From: Carallia brachiata
Taxonomy: Eukaryota; Streptophyta; Magnoliopsida; Malpighiales; Rhizophoraceae
Reading direction: 5' to 3'
Assembly: GCA_021464245.1 (NCBI GenBank)
Contig: JADCRB010000042.1
Span: 1,967,914-2,031,913 of the forward strand
Length of the DNA: 64,000 nucleotides
Positions 53,834 through 64,000 of this stretch are shown one piece after another; the stretch's first letter is position 1; every line of letters begins with the position of its first letter. The notes under the pieces were generated by a model that was not told the origin of the DNA, made no database searches, and saw only the letters and a program-made list of their open reading frames with translations. The translations under genes were made by a program, and so were the position numbers.

Positions 53834-55381
53834 AAATTAACCAAAGGGTGACCCGTTCAATTATTTCGCTTCCAAAAAGGAAGTCTTCTCCAAATATCCA
53901 GCGTTGAACTCCTGAATCGAGTTCATGCAAAGCATCCGCACGGGATTGGCAATGAAGAATCAATGAACCAGTAAGGGGATTGTGCTGTTAACTTTTGTAA
54001 TTACACAATACAGAGAAGGAAAAACTATAATGTCATTCAGACTGGAGAGTTTACAGAGGAAGTTATTAGTACTTTTTGAGAGCTAGTTTCAAGAGCTACG
54101 TCGATAGATGAAATCGAGAGTTATTTTCTCATGTAAATGCTACATAAGTTAAACCAAAGTTCTGAAAGCTTTGCATTGCAATGACCGTGTTACTTCTCAT
54201 GCGTTCTACTGAGAGATGATAATATGCGTGCAATTCTCATGTTTCATTCGGATATCTCACTCGTAAATTTAATTCAACTGAACAAACACAAATGTCTTGC
54301 AATTCGATCTTTGACTCAACCTGAATAACTCGACTCGATGTATCCGGGATCCAAAATACATTGAATAAGAATGACTCGAGACTCAGAAATAACTCGGCCC
54401 ATATACGACTCAACCCACCGATTCTACCGATTTGCCACCTCTAAGTTTAGCTCTACCACAGCCACGGGCGGCTGATGGCACATTAGCTGGTTAGAAACTA
54501 TTTCGCATAAATTTCATGAAGTATTCCTCACGTATCCCACTACCTAGTAAGAAACTTTAGGCATAAATTTTGCGTCTCTAACAATATCCAACAGGAAAAA
54601 ACACACGCCGGCATGCCAGGTAAAGAACCCAACCAAATAATAGCATAACGCTTCAAAAGAATTCTTGAAGATGCAGTGGAGTTAAAAGAACAAAGATTAG
54701 CATACAAGCACTATCCTATGCTTCTTTTGCTTGCTGTCATGAGGGTGACAACACGTCACTGCAATACAGGCAACAACATCCACATGAGCGCAATCTCCTC
54801 ATCAGTCGATATCCTTTCAAGGGTGTGTTTGATAAAATGTCAAACATAACAGAATCAATGCAACTATTAAAGATCCATACTAAGAAATTTCATGATGGCA
54901 ACTCACGGGGACCAAGTGTTGTCAGTTTAGATTGATCCATAAGTAGCATTGGTCATACAACATATGTACACATCATGCTAAGAGGAAAGCAAGCGCACCA
55001 GCAATTTTCTAGCCATAAACATTCCATCACTCAGGTTCCAAAAAGCTGAGTTGAATGCCAAGCACTTCCCCTCCCCCACTCTTTTGATTTAAATTTACAT
55101 AATAACACTTGCCATATGCCTGCAGGTGCTTTGATCACAGCTTTCACCATCCCAGATGTAATCAAGGATCTCGTGTATTGTGAGAGCCACCTGCTGATCA
55201 GTAACTATGCAGCAGCACAGGCAAACTATATATATATATTATATAGATACATAGCTATGTCTCATCTCTTCAACAAGCCATTGGGGATGGAGATCAAACC
55301 TCGCCTTACTATATACTATATACCATATGTACAATGAATGGCTGGCAGTAAGAATGATTCGCTATATTCTTGCTTGATATG
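53834..55381. other. Convergent intergenic space between the WVD2-like gene and the RING gene
   Basis: Holds both 3' UTRs (the genes point at each other). Nothing else recognised. Confidence 0.6.
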
Positions 55382-57021
55382 TTAGATCATGTAATCAAAC
55401 AGCAATGCTTGAGTCTCGGGCAACGCAGGAGGCAAATTTTCAATGAAAAGATAGAAATGCCTCAGGTTCTCCTTTGCCAGAGTTACCATGTCAATTATAT
55501 CGCCATTGCTAAGAAGAACCCATAAATCTCCAGAGCTTACTCTCCTGAGGCTACCACGGCAAAAGGGGCAGGACTGAGATCTCACATTCCTGTTCGAATG
55601 ACAACAGAAACACATACCACAATCAATAAACAGCTGATGCACATGGAGAAATAGGAAATGGGAGTACCAGTCGTGGTAACAGCTGATGCACAAGGAGTGG
55701 CCACAATTGGGCAGCACCATTTTTGCGTGATTTTCCATGCAAATTCCGCATTCTTCATCTCTTTCAATATCATTATCTAAGAGCTTCCTCCTGTCTTCAA
55801 CCCCCTTTCTGCTCAAAATTCCATTGCCTCGATCTCTCCTAGGATTGTTTTCCAATTTAACAGCCTCATCTTCCAGCTGTCTGAGCGCAGGGAATATAAC
55901 AGCTGCACGAATATATTGGAATAAATTTGAATATTAGAAAAAAGAAGCTTGGGAACTCAGGTCCTAGAAGTAAGTCCTTCAGCAGAACAGACCATAGAAT
56001 TCCCTTAGAGTGGCCTTCCTTTCCTTGGAGGACAATGTTGGCATTCCATCAACATAAACCTGGAAAAGCATGGTGAGCTTGTTCTGGTGATTTAAACAAA
56101 AATTAAAGAAAGGTCTTTTCTTGTCGTGTTCTTTCTAAATGAGATAACTAATGGGTAACACCAACTCACCTTATACACAAGTATGTGGAGAAGACCTAAA
56201 TAACTGGGAAGGGCATCAGTACAGCTATAGTCCATCCATTCCACCAAGAACAGGATGAAAGGGGCAATGGGGCTGTATGATAGTCTCATTTGCACACAAT
56301 ATCCACAGTAATCTCCTGGAAGAGCAGCTGCCCTGCAACCCCATCCCCCAAGGTAAACCGTTCATCAAGAATCAATTGGGTCTCCTTACACCATAACATC
56401 CAGCACAAAACATGTATGGTTCATGATGTGTGCACATAAAAAATGACCAAAGAGAGCAACTTTTATGACTAAACTTGTTTAACAATATAATTAATCTAAG
56501 AAGATGTTATTGATAAAGAAAATTATCAATTTATAGCATCCCTAAGAAACCCCTTTTATGACTTCAAAAAAAAAAAAAAAAACAGAGAAATCCTACATTC
56601 ATTCAAATTTAGTAATTTACCAACTACCACAATGCTCTGCAAAACCAAAAAAGGGACAGGAAAAAGGAATAAAGAATAAATTTTGCATTTTTTGGAACAT
56701 GGGAAATTTGATTTTCCATTTATCTTAGTTTATGGCCAGTTTTCCCCACCTAACACGTGAATGGAACCAACCAGGAAAACCCAGAAGGAAAACCAGAAAA
56801 TTACAGAACCATCTTTTGATCAATTGATCAAAAGCAAGAATGAATATGAGTTCCACAGAAATTGAGTTCAGAGGAGTTAATACGCAAAAAGGGGAAACAA
56901 GATGAGTTAGAAAAAAATATATATAAACAACTCACAAACTATTGGCATGTTGAATATCAGCTTCAAGAGCTTTGAGAGATTCCCTAAAAGAAGAAGCTTT
57001 ATTAGGCTGTTTTTGCCACAT
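55382..57021 (-). CDS. AIRP2-like RING-type E3 ubiquitin ligase
   Basis: Cytosolic RING E3 of the AIRP2 family, whose Arabidopsis member promotes ABA and drought responses. Five exons on the minus strand: 57021-56936, 56332-56170, 56059-55993, 55902-55668, 55589-55382, giving 252 residues. Start MWQKQPNKASSFRESLKALE; the N-terminal region has the family signatures LSYSPIAPFILFLVEWMD and YLGLLHILVYKVYVDGMP. The C-terminal RING reads CGIC, then NCGHSLCISCYHDW, then SCPFCRG, with all eight metal ligands. The end, LPETQALLFDYMI, is typical. The last intron (78 bases) splits the RING after HDW and is an open frame in phase, so retention would add 26 residues inside the RING. A GA-rich leader precedes the ATG. 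Confidence 0.93.
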
Positions 57022-57083
57022 TTGTTCTCTTTTCCCCTCTTCAGTCCTGATCAAAAAACTAAAGACAAACACAAAAGAAAAAG

Positions 57084-57275
57084 TATAGAGAGAGAGAGAG
57101 AGAAAAAAAAAAAAGGAATGTAGAGAGAGAAAGAGAGAGACAGCTTGATGAACAAAAAAAGTTTTATCTTTTGAGGAGTGGGTTCTGTTCTGATGATGGA
57201 ATGTTGGAAGAGAAAGATAAGATGGGGACTTTTTAATGTGAAAGAGAGAGAGGGAGAGAGAGAGAGAGAGAGAGG
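57084..57275. repeat. (GA)n microsatellites in the leader/promoter of the RING gene
   Basis: Two GA-rich runs on the plus strand, about 57088-57141 and 57241-57275 (CT-rich on the coding strand), 60-255 bases upstream of the ATG. GA/CT tracts are common in plant 5' leaders. Confidence 0.85.
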
Positions 57276-57309
57276 GGCTGAAGCTTTGCTTAGTGATCAA
57301 ACCTTTCAC

Positions 57310-58111
57310 ACTTTAGTTTAAGAAAAGGAAGGGATGGATTGTCTGTCCAATTCCCCTTCCCTCTCCAACCTTTGCCTTCCATTACTTTTTTTAAGCATCT
57401 ATTTTGGCCAAAGCATTATTTATTTCCAAACTCTTACTTACTCCATATAATTATTCTTCTTCCCTAATTAACCCATCAATTTGCCCCCATCATTTTTAGA
57501 GAAAGAAAGTGTTCCTTCACTTTTTCAATGATAAGATACAACAGCAAATTTGGAGTAATACCATGTCATTACGTCGCATGGTCTAATAGTAAAGTAATTT
57601 AACTATCAATTTTAATAATTAGAAAACAAATGTGTAATACAATTATTGGACAATTTTAGTAATATAAAAAAGTGAAAAAAAAATTCACATCAAATCACTT
57701 GCTTCAAATTCAAAATAATTAGTGAATTTACTCTGTTTTTTATTTTATTCGATGATTTTAAGCTGTTTACTATGAATTCTTCAGTTTTAAGTTGATGACT
57801 GTCTTATGATAAATTAGAGAATGAGATTTACACTATGTTTAAGAAAAAGATAAGGTGAAAAATGAACATTGGAAGAGAAGAAAAAATCCTTGATGGACAT
57901 ATTTTATTATCAAGAAATGTTATTGAAAATAAAAATAGGGCAAAAATTTCCTTATATTGTTTCTCCCACTTGGGGAACAAATTTGTTTGAGTTCGCAATA
58001 TTGTTATTTATTTTGGTTTTGGCCTTTTTTAAACAAAAAATTGAGATATTAAGATGGATTTATGTAATGGATCAAAATTTTTTCCTTCTCCTTGTGGCTT
58101 AAAAAATCTGA
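57310..58111. other. RING gene upstream region
   Basis: AT-rich. A short frame near 57869-58102 has no recognisable homology. Nothing else seen. Confidence 0.5.
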
Positions 58112-58468
58112 GGGTTAATATACAAAATTATTATCAACTTTATTTAAAGTAATGAATTTAATTAATTTTAAAAAATAATAAATTTAATACTAACTTTATT
58201 AAACATAATAAATCTAACACGTCGCAAAATTTTTTGAATAGAATTTATCTTTTTTGATAATATGACATTAATTTATATGATTATCATGTTATCGAAACAG
58301 ACAATTTATATAAATCTGTTATCGAAATTGACAAATTTTATTCATATAAAATTGTTGCGTGTTAGATTTATTACTTTAAGTAAAATTGATGCTAAATTTG
58401 TTACTTTTTATAGTTAGTATTAAATTTGTTATTTTATATAAAATTAATGATATTTTTGTATATTAACC
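58112..58468. mobile_element. MITE-like element, copy A
   Basis: About 357 bases with terminal inverted repeats: GGGTTAATATACAAAATTAT at one end and ATATTTTTGTATATTAACC at the other. Internal halves are also in inverted order (AATAAATCTAACACG faces CGTGTTAGATTTATTA). No coding capacity. Same family as 63132-63482. Confidence 0.8.
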
Positions 58469-58469
58469 G

Positions 58470-61400
58470 AAAAACTAATTCCAAACAAAATAAAGAAAAA
58501 TTGTTTTTCATTCTCCTCTCTTTTTTTGGTTTGACGTTCATTTTCTTAACGCTTTCTCTCTGACTTGTAATATATTGGTAACGACACTATATTAGAAATT
58601 TTTAGTGGTTTTCTGTTTATCCTTTGCATAAGGTAGGTTGGCAGTTGGAGAATAGGAGAAAATGATGAAGGGATCTAAAGTTTTAACTCTAATTATTAGA
58701 AATCACCATTTTTAATTACATTAGCTTTACTATGTCTTCTTTAGTTGTATTTTTTTAGTTATATTAGTCTAAAACAAAACTTGAGCATGGTTGTAAAACA
58801 CACATTAAACCAAAAAAAAAAAAAAAAAAGGAAGCATAGTTAATAAAATAAAGCTTAAATTTGTTTATAAGATGGAGTTTGGGTTCGACCAAAAGTTACA
58901 TATAAGACTAGGAAAATTCCTTTCAATATATTCTATCAAAAAGAAAAAGGCTCCTTCACTCTAACAACCCCATTTAAATTTAAAAATTCCCGTTGCTCCG
59001 CAAGGAAGATTAAGTTGAAATTCTAAAAAAATATCTATTTTTTTTCCAGCAAATTTTTTCACAGAAAAAGAAAATTTGTGTTTTGTGTTCGAATATGTCT
59101 TTTTTTCTATTTTCTTAAAATTTGGATTCAATTTCTTCATATTTAAAATGACCAAGGTCAGTTCATGAAAAAGTTTAAAATGGCACCATTGCATCAACAA
59201 ATGAGTTATCATTTTTTTTTTTGACAGAACAAAATGACTTATCATTTAAGATGAATTGGTCTATCTCTCGTTATAATATAAGAAAAAGTTTAGTGAAATT
59301 TTTTAAATATAATTAAATTGATATAAATTATTGTATAGAGCTTTATAACATAATTAATGCTCCCACTCTTTAAGACTTTTGTGATTTGACTAAAGTTTTT
59401 TGCTTTTCTTTATGCAGAGCAGCTGCTCTAAATAATAATTGAGATGGGTCGGTTGGTATGGCTTGGAAATTTCAATTGAGGCATTAATTGATAAATTTAT
59501 TGACTTTGTCCAATGAACGGTTGCAAAATCCAGCCAAGAAGAATGTACTATATGCTGGTCTTCTTACTGTATGTTGGTTTTCCCACAGTTATAGTAGCAT
59601 CTTTTTCTTCCAGTTGCTTCTGTTTTGTCCACTTTACACGATAATAATAGCACAGGGAAAGCAATGTGTTACACTTTTTTTTTTTTTTTCCATGACCCCG
59701 ATACTAAAATGAATTAAAAGTTTATAATTTCGAGTCTTAATTATAACTAACAGTTTGCAATTGGAGTTTTAATTAGAATAAATAAAAAATAAAAAACAAC
59801 TAGTGCTGGACATGAATTGCAGACTTGGTAAGTTGCCCAAATATCAATTACCAATTCACCATATCTGCAATGTTCTACTTGTGCGACCAAATTACTATTC
59901 CACATGGGAGCCAGGTGGTGTTTCAGTGAGTCTCTCTCTTTGCTGACTCAGATTTAAGACCTTGCGCTGCTGTTTCTCCTCTAATGTGGGAATTTTAGGC
60001 GCTATACTATGATAATCGATAATGAATTTTAAATTTGTTAATATTATAATTAACATAGGTGAAATTTATTTAAATTTAATAATATTTAAATAAATGGTTT
60101 AACTTATAGGAAATAATTAAATAAAAATAATAACGGATGACCTCTTATTTTATTTATATATGTAATGATTGACATATTTACAATAATTTTTTTTATTTTT
60201 TGTTAAAAAAATATTTTTGCCACCAAATTAAATGTTCTGCATGTTCGCGTTGATTGCAATGGATTGACTGCTGAGTCTCTGGCGCGTACGCCACAAGAAA
60301 TAAGGGGTCCTAGTCTGGTTCCAGCAAATTTATGATATAATTGTTTAGACAACTGGACAAGTATAATGCTCCGTCATGACCTGGAAACGCTAATTCGAAT
60401 GATAGAAACAACTAGTAGAGTCTCGTGCCTTTTGCTAGTTTACACAAATATAAAAAAATATTTTTAAAAAATTAATATTTTTCTTTTAAGTGGGTTCCAC
60501 TTGGACCACTTCCACTTCCCCTCAACATTTCCCACAAAAATGTAGATGGTTAGTCTGGGTATTTTGCGCCCTCGTAGTATTCTTAAACCTCTACGTCCCT
60601 TTTCCTCTCACACTTGGTAAGCTAACCACAAATTATTAATTACTATGTTAAAAATAGTAAAATATATAATAAATATGAGTGAATGCATAAAAAATTACAT
60701 AAAAACTTTTTGACAATACAATTAGATATGCGGTAAATATATAATGATTTAAATTGTTGAATTATGAAAAATATATTAAATTTTAAAAAAATAATTAAAC
60801 GTTGAATATTGTTAAATAGAATATGTATTTTCAACGTATTTTACAAGCGTGTCCACGTGATCAAATTTAACAAACTATCATTAAAAAAATATAGTTCACA
60901 TCTTTTTTATTTTTTTGAACACAATATTTCACATCTCATTATCCTACTATCTTTGTTGAACATCGTGATCCTGTCTTTCATTGTTCCCTGCCTACTCCAT
61001 GCATTTGGACCCTTCTTGCTAGGTCGACTGTTGATTATTTTTGATTGAGGGGTCAAGTACTTGATGCCAAATTGCCAATGCTAAAACTTGCAAGAACAGG
61101 ATGATGGAGCTGCGGGAGCTCTGGGTGACTGGATGGGTCAATTGGGCAAGTGGGCAGCCCCAATTTTGTGCTGCGAGGTTGGCATACGTCTCATGTCTGC
61201 AGCCCCAACAGCTAATTACAGCATAAAAAGTGCTTTTTAACGCTCAACGTTGCTTTCAGCTTACGTGAGCGAGCCTGGAGGCGTTTCGTTAATTTTGAGA
61301 AGTTGAATTTTGTGCACAGATCTAGTAGAGTTGAGATGTTTTATGTGAATTTGTATGTACATAATTAACAATCCCTTTTTAGTACACTGAGACCCTTTTT

Positions 61401-63130
61401 TTTTTTTAATCAGAGTTTGAATTAGCTAGAGTGTCTTTTTTTTTTTTTTTATTAAAGAAATGTTTGTTACATTTTAATATACGATCTATTATTCGGTCTT
61501 AGTTAATAATTTACATTTTTTTTAACGGTTTTTTTAATATGGTATCATGGCCTTTATTACCAGAAGAGTATAAGTTTGAATCATATTGCTCTTACTATCA
61601 ATTGTGAATTTCAAAACACAGGATGCACATTATACATAAAACACTTGTTTTTTAGTTTGAAAGTACTTTTAATTTCTTTTAACTAATAAATTTTAATTAA
61701 AACTCCAACTCGAGACCTAACGGTTTAGAGACGATTTTAATATTAATAAATTAGAGCTTATTCGCTGTGTGTACTCAGATTTGAACTAAGTCATTAGAAC
61801 TAAAAGTCCAGCAACACAACAATAAGACCATGCACTCATTTTATCTAATACACTGGTGAATTTGGTTGGTATTTTATATCTAGATTTGATTCAAAGATGT
61901 CGTTTGTGCTTATACTAGTGGATCCCATTTCCTTCTTCTGCTACTAGTTATCAGCGATTTATTAGGAGGACACAGTAGTTTTATGCAGCGGTTGCTAACT
62001 TCTTGTCCATAGAATAAAAGTGAAAATGGGGGACCATTATAGCAATACCATTCGCTGTCCAGATTGGGATGGTCATCACTTGCAGATACTTGTTCAAATC
62101 TGATATGGGCAAAAGCTACAGACAAGTTGGTCCAATTCCAAATTGACCACCCCCCGCCCCCCCAAATAAGTAGATTTTTGTGTTTCACAAAAGGCAAATG
62201 TCCTACTCAAGCCCTTAAATTGGACAAAATTTTTATTTTGGCCACTGTTTAGCTTAATTCATTTGATTGATTCTCAGAATTTTGAAACTTCACAACACTT
62301 ACAATTTGTCATATATGATCCCTCAATTTATGGACCTAAACATGCTCTGCTTTGTTGATCCAAAGAAAAAAAAAATGCTTTGCCTTTTTTTTTTTGGGTC
62401 ATTAAGTATGCTATGCCTTCTCATAAGCAAAATCAGATCTTATTCTCTCCTTTAGAGGTGCATTTTTTATGGGCATTACAAATTGCCCACCAACTCTAGC
62501 TGGATCAGCTTAACTTCAAAATAGAGTGGGACACATCGCATCAATCAAGTTTCATACATCGATATGATGCGTTTTATATATGAATTTATATTATATTATT
62601 ATAATTATTAATTATATTTATAATTATAATTATATATTAAAAAATTAAAAATAAACATACAACTAATGATCATTAATTCATTATATTATAATTTATGGGT
62701 CCGACCTTGGAATGGCCCAACTAATTGTGACCATCTAAGTTCACTGAAATCAATAAAGTCCGAGGTTTTGGAAAGGTCCATATCCTATGAAATTTCGCTT
62801 CTTGTATTTTTCTTCCAAATAAAGACTTTTCCCAATAAAGAGACATGATTTAAATAACTTTTCCGATTAAAGATACATGATTTATATCCGGCCATCCCCT
62901 TCCATGGCACCGACCCCCATTGTCAAAGAAAAAGAAAATATTTGGTGCATCTTTTACATGAGATCTAAATTATGTAAATTTTTAAATAGTTAAATTTAAA
63001 AGAATAAATAAAAAAATTAAATTAATATCGTTATATAAATTATATGTTTACTTATATTTTCTTAATTTACATCAATATATAAAAGAAACAAATGCAACAA
63101 TTTCTCGTTTTGGCCAAGACAATAAAAACA
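58470..63130. other. Long intergenic region without a recognisable gene
   Basis: About 4.7 kb, mostly very AT-rich. Less AT-rich islands at about 59500-59950, 60230-60310, 61050-61280 and 61900-62200 were read on both strands; none shows a domain, a credible exon pair or an RNA gene. Confidence 0.5.
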
Positions 63131-63131
63131 A

Positions 63132-63482
63132 GGGTTAATATAAAAAATATCACAACTTTAATTAAATAACAAATTTAGTACAAATTTTAAAAAGTAACAG
63201 TTTACCCTCTTTAAATTTTTTTGTAACAAATTTAGTAAACTATGATTTCATATGAACAGAATCTGTCAGTTTCGACGACAGATTTGTAAGAATATGTTGT
63301 TTTGATAATATGATAATCATATACGTTAGTGTCAAATTATCGAAATAGATAAATTCTGTTCAAAAAATTTCAGCGTGTTAGATTTATCACAAAAAAATTA
63401 AAAAAAAATAAATTATTACTTTTTAAAATTGTATTAGATTTATTATTGTAAATAAAATTTATAATATTTTTTATATTAACCT
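63132..63482. mobile_element. MITE-like element, copy B
   Basis: Starts AGGGTTAATATAAAAAATAT and ends ATATTTTTTATATTAACC. Inner blocks shared with copy A include GATAATATGA, ATTATCGAAA and GCGTGTTAGATTTAT. Same orientation as copy A. Confidence 0.8.
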
Positions 63483-63819
63483 TAAAAACAAATGTTTAAT
63501 TATGGTTTGCTCTTTGTTTACTTTAGCTTGTGCCACAATCTTTTAGCAAAGGAACAAAGGTGAAACTGAAGTCCCCTTTTTTTCTTGGGAAAAGAAGATT
63601 CCAAATTGGAGAAGATGATATGAATGTGGGTGAACAATGCACAAACTCGTCAATCAATAAAGACCAAAAGGTAAAGCACTAGTGGAGTGGAAAGCAGGGT
63701 TAGCAGCTGAACTGAACTTTAACACTTTAGATTTTATCAGTCGCTGGAAATATCCCCAAAAAAAAAAAAAAAACCTCATAGGAGAACACAGAGGACTCGG
63801 CCTGCCTTCCAGTTCTTCA

Positions 63820-63889
63820 ATGGTTTTGTTTCCTCATTTTCTGGTTCTTTTTTCATTCTTTGTATCTTCTGTTGTGTCCCAAGCTACAG
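63820..63889 (+). CDS. Possible first exon of a secreted protein, gene cut by the window edge
   Basis: ATG at 63820 opens MVLFPHFLVLFSFFVSSVVS followed by QAT, a hydrophobic stretch with small residues at a likely signal-peptidase site. A donor-like CAG|GTATGT lies at 63889/63890, with phase 1. The leader upstream is less AT-rich and looks transcribed. The frame also stays open past the donor to the window end, so the exon could be longer. Family not identifiable from a signal peptide alone. Confidence 0.4.
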
Positions 63890-64000
63890 GTATGTTGTTC
63901 CTGAGTCTGAACTTGTGTTATTTGAAAGCTTGTTCATTATTTTCCCATGTACCAAAAAAAAAGCTTGTCACTGAGTTTGGTGCCATGAAAAGATATGAAA

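Noticed and set aside
61910..62252. Frames of 62-95 codons on both strands in a less AT-rich island
   Set aside because: No domain, no splice structure, and both strands are open; a decayed repeat is more likely.
1..64000. CRISPR arrays, operons, Shine-Dalgarno sites, rRNA and prophage
   Set aside because: None seen; the window is plant nuclear DNA with spliced genes.

Overview
This is nuclear DNA of a flowering plant, almost certainly a eudicot. The background is strongly AT-rich, genes carry short GT-AG introns, and the proteins are plant-specific: a chloroplast thylakoid protein, a plastid small heat-shock protein, a WVD2-like microtubule protein, an AIRP2-type RING protein and vinorine-synthase-like BAHD acyltransferases. 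The intergenic space holds LINE, SINE and MITE remains. The genus cannot be read from the sequence alone; a woody rosid is a guess.

Layout. (1) 2.2-4.7 kb: a PP2A B'/B56 regulatory subunit gene (+), intact except for an apparent one-base insertion just after the conserved N-terminus. (2) 6.3-36.8 kb: an array of seven BAHD acyltransferase genes or relics, all without introns. Three sequence subgroups are visible. Subgroup A holds BAHD-1 (-), BAHD-2 (-) and BAHD-3 (+, one frameshift). Subgroup C is BAHD-4 alone (+, full length but with the catalytic His replaced by Tyr). Subgroup B holds BAHD-5 (-, two frameshifts), BAHD-6 (-, intact) and BAHD-7 (-, truncated). Only BAHD-1, -2 and -6 look like working enzymes. 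Between them lie a young 5'-truncated LINE with a 19-bp target-site duplication, an inverted pair of ~220-bp MITE-like repeats enclosing a misoriented BAHD upstream region, nested insertions with a paralogous empty site, and a ~1.1-kb segmental duplication. (3) 41.5-44.5 kb: HHL1 (+), five exons. (4) 46.1-46.9 kb: chloroplast small HSP (+), two exons, with heat-shock-element-like sites upstream. (5) 50.3-53.8 kb: WVD2-like/TPX2-domain gene (+), eight inferred exons including one GC-AG intron. (6) 55.4-57.0 kb: AIRP2-like RING E3 ligase (-), five exons. (7) 57.3-63.8 kb: AT-rich intergenic DNA with two copies of one MITE family. (8) 63.8 kb to the edge: a possible first exon of a secreted protein.

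The single-copy genes on both sides are ordinary housekeeping, stress and photosynthesis genes with no evident joint pathway. The BAHD array is the accessory part. Its mix of intact, frameshifted, truncated and active-site-altered copies is what birth-and-death evolution of a specialised-metabolism acyltransferase family produces. The acyl acceptors cannot be told from sequence. The most unusual observations are the BAHD-3 upstream inversion, the His-to-Tyr change in BAHD-4, and a nearly perfect 50-bp-stem hairpin at 34.65-34.76 kb.
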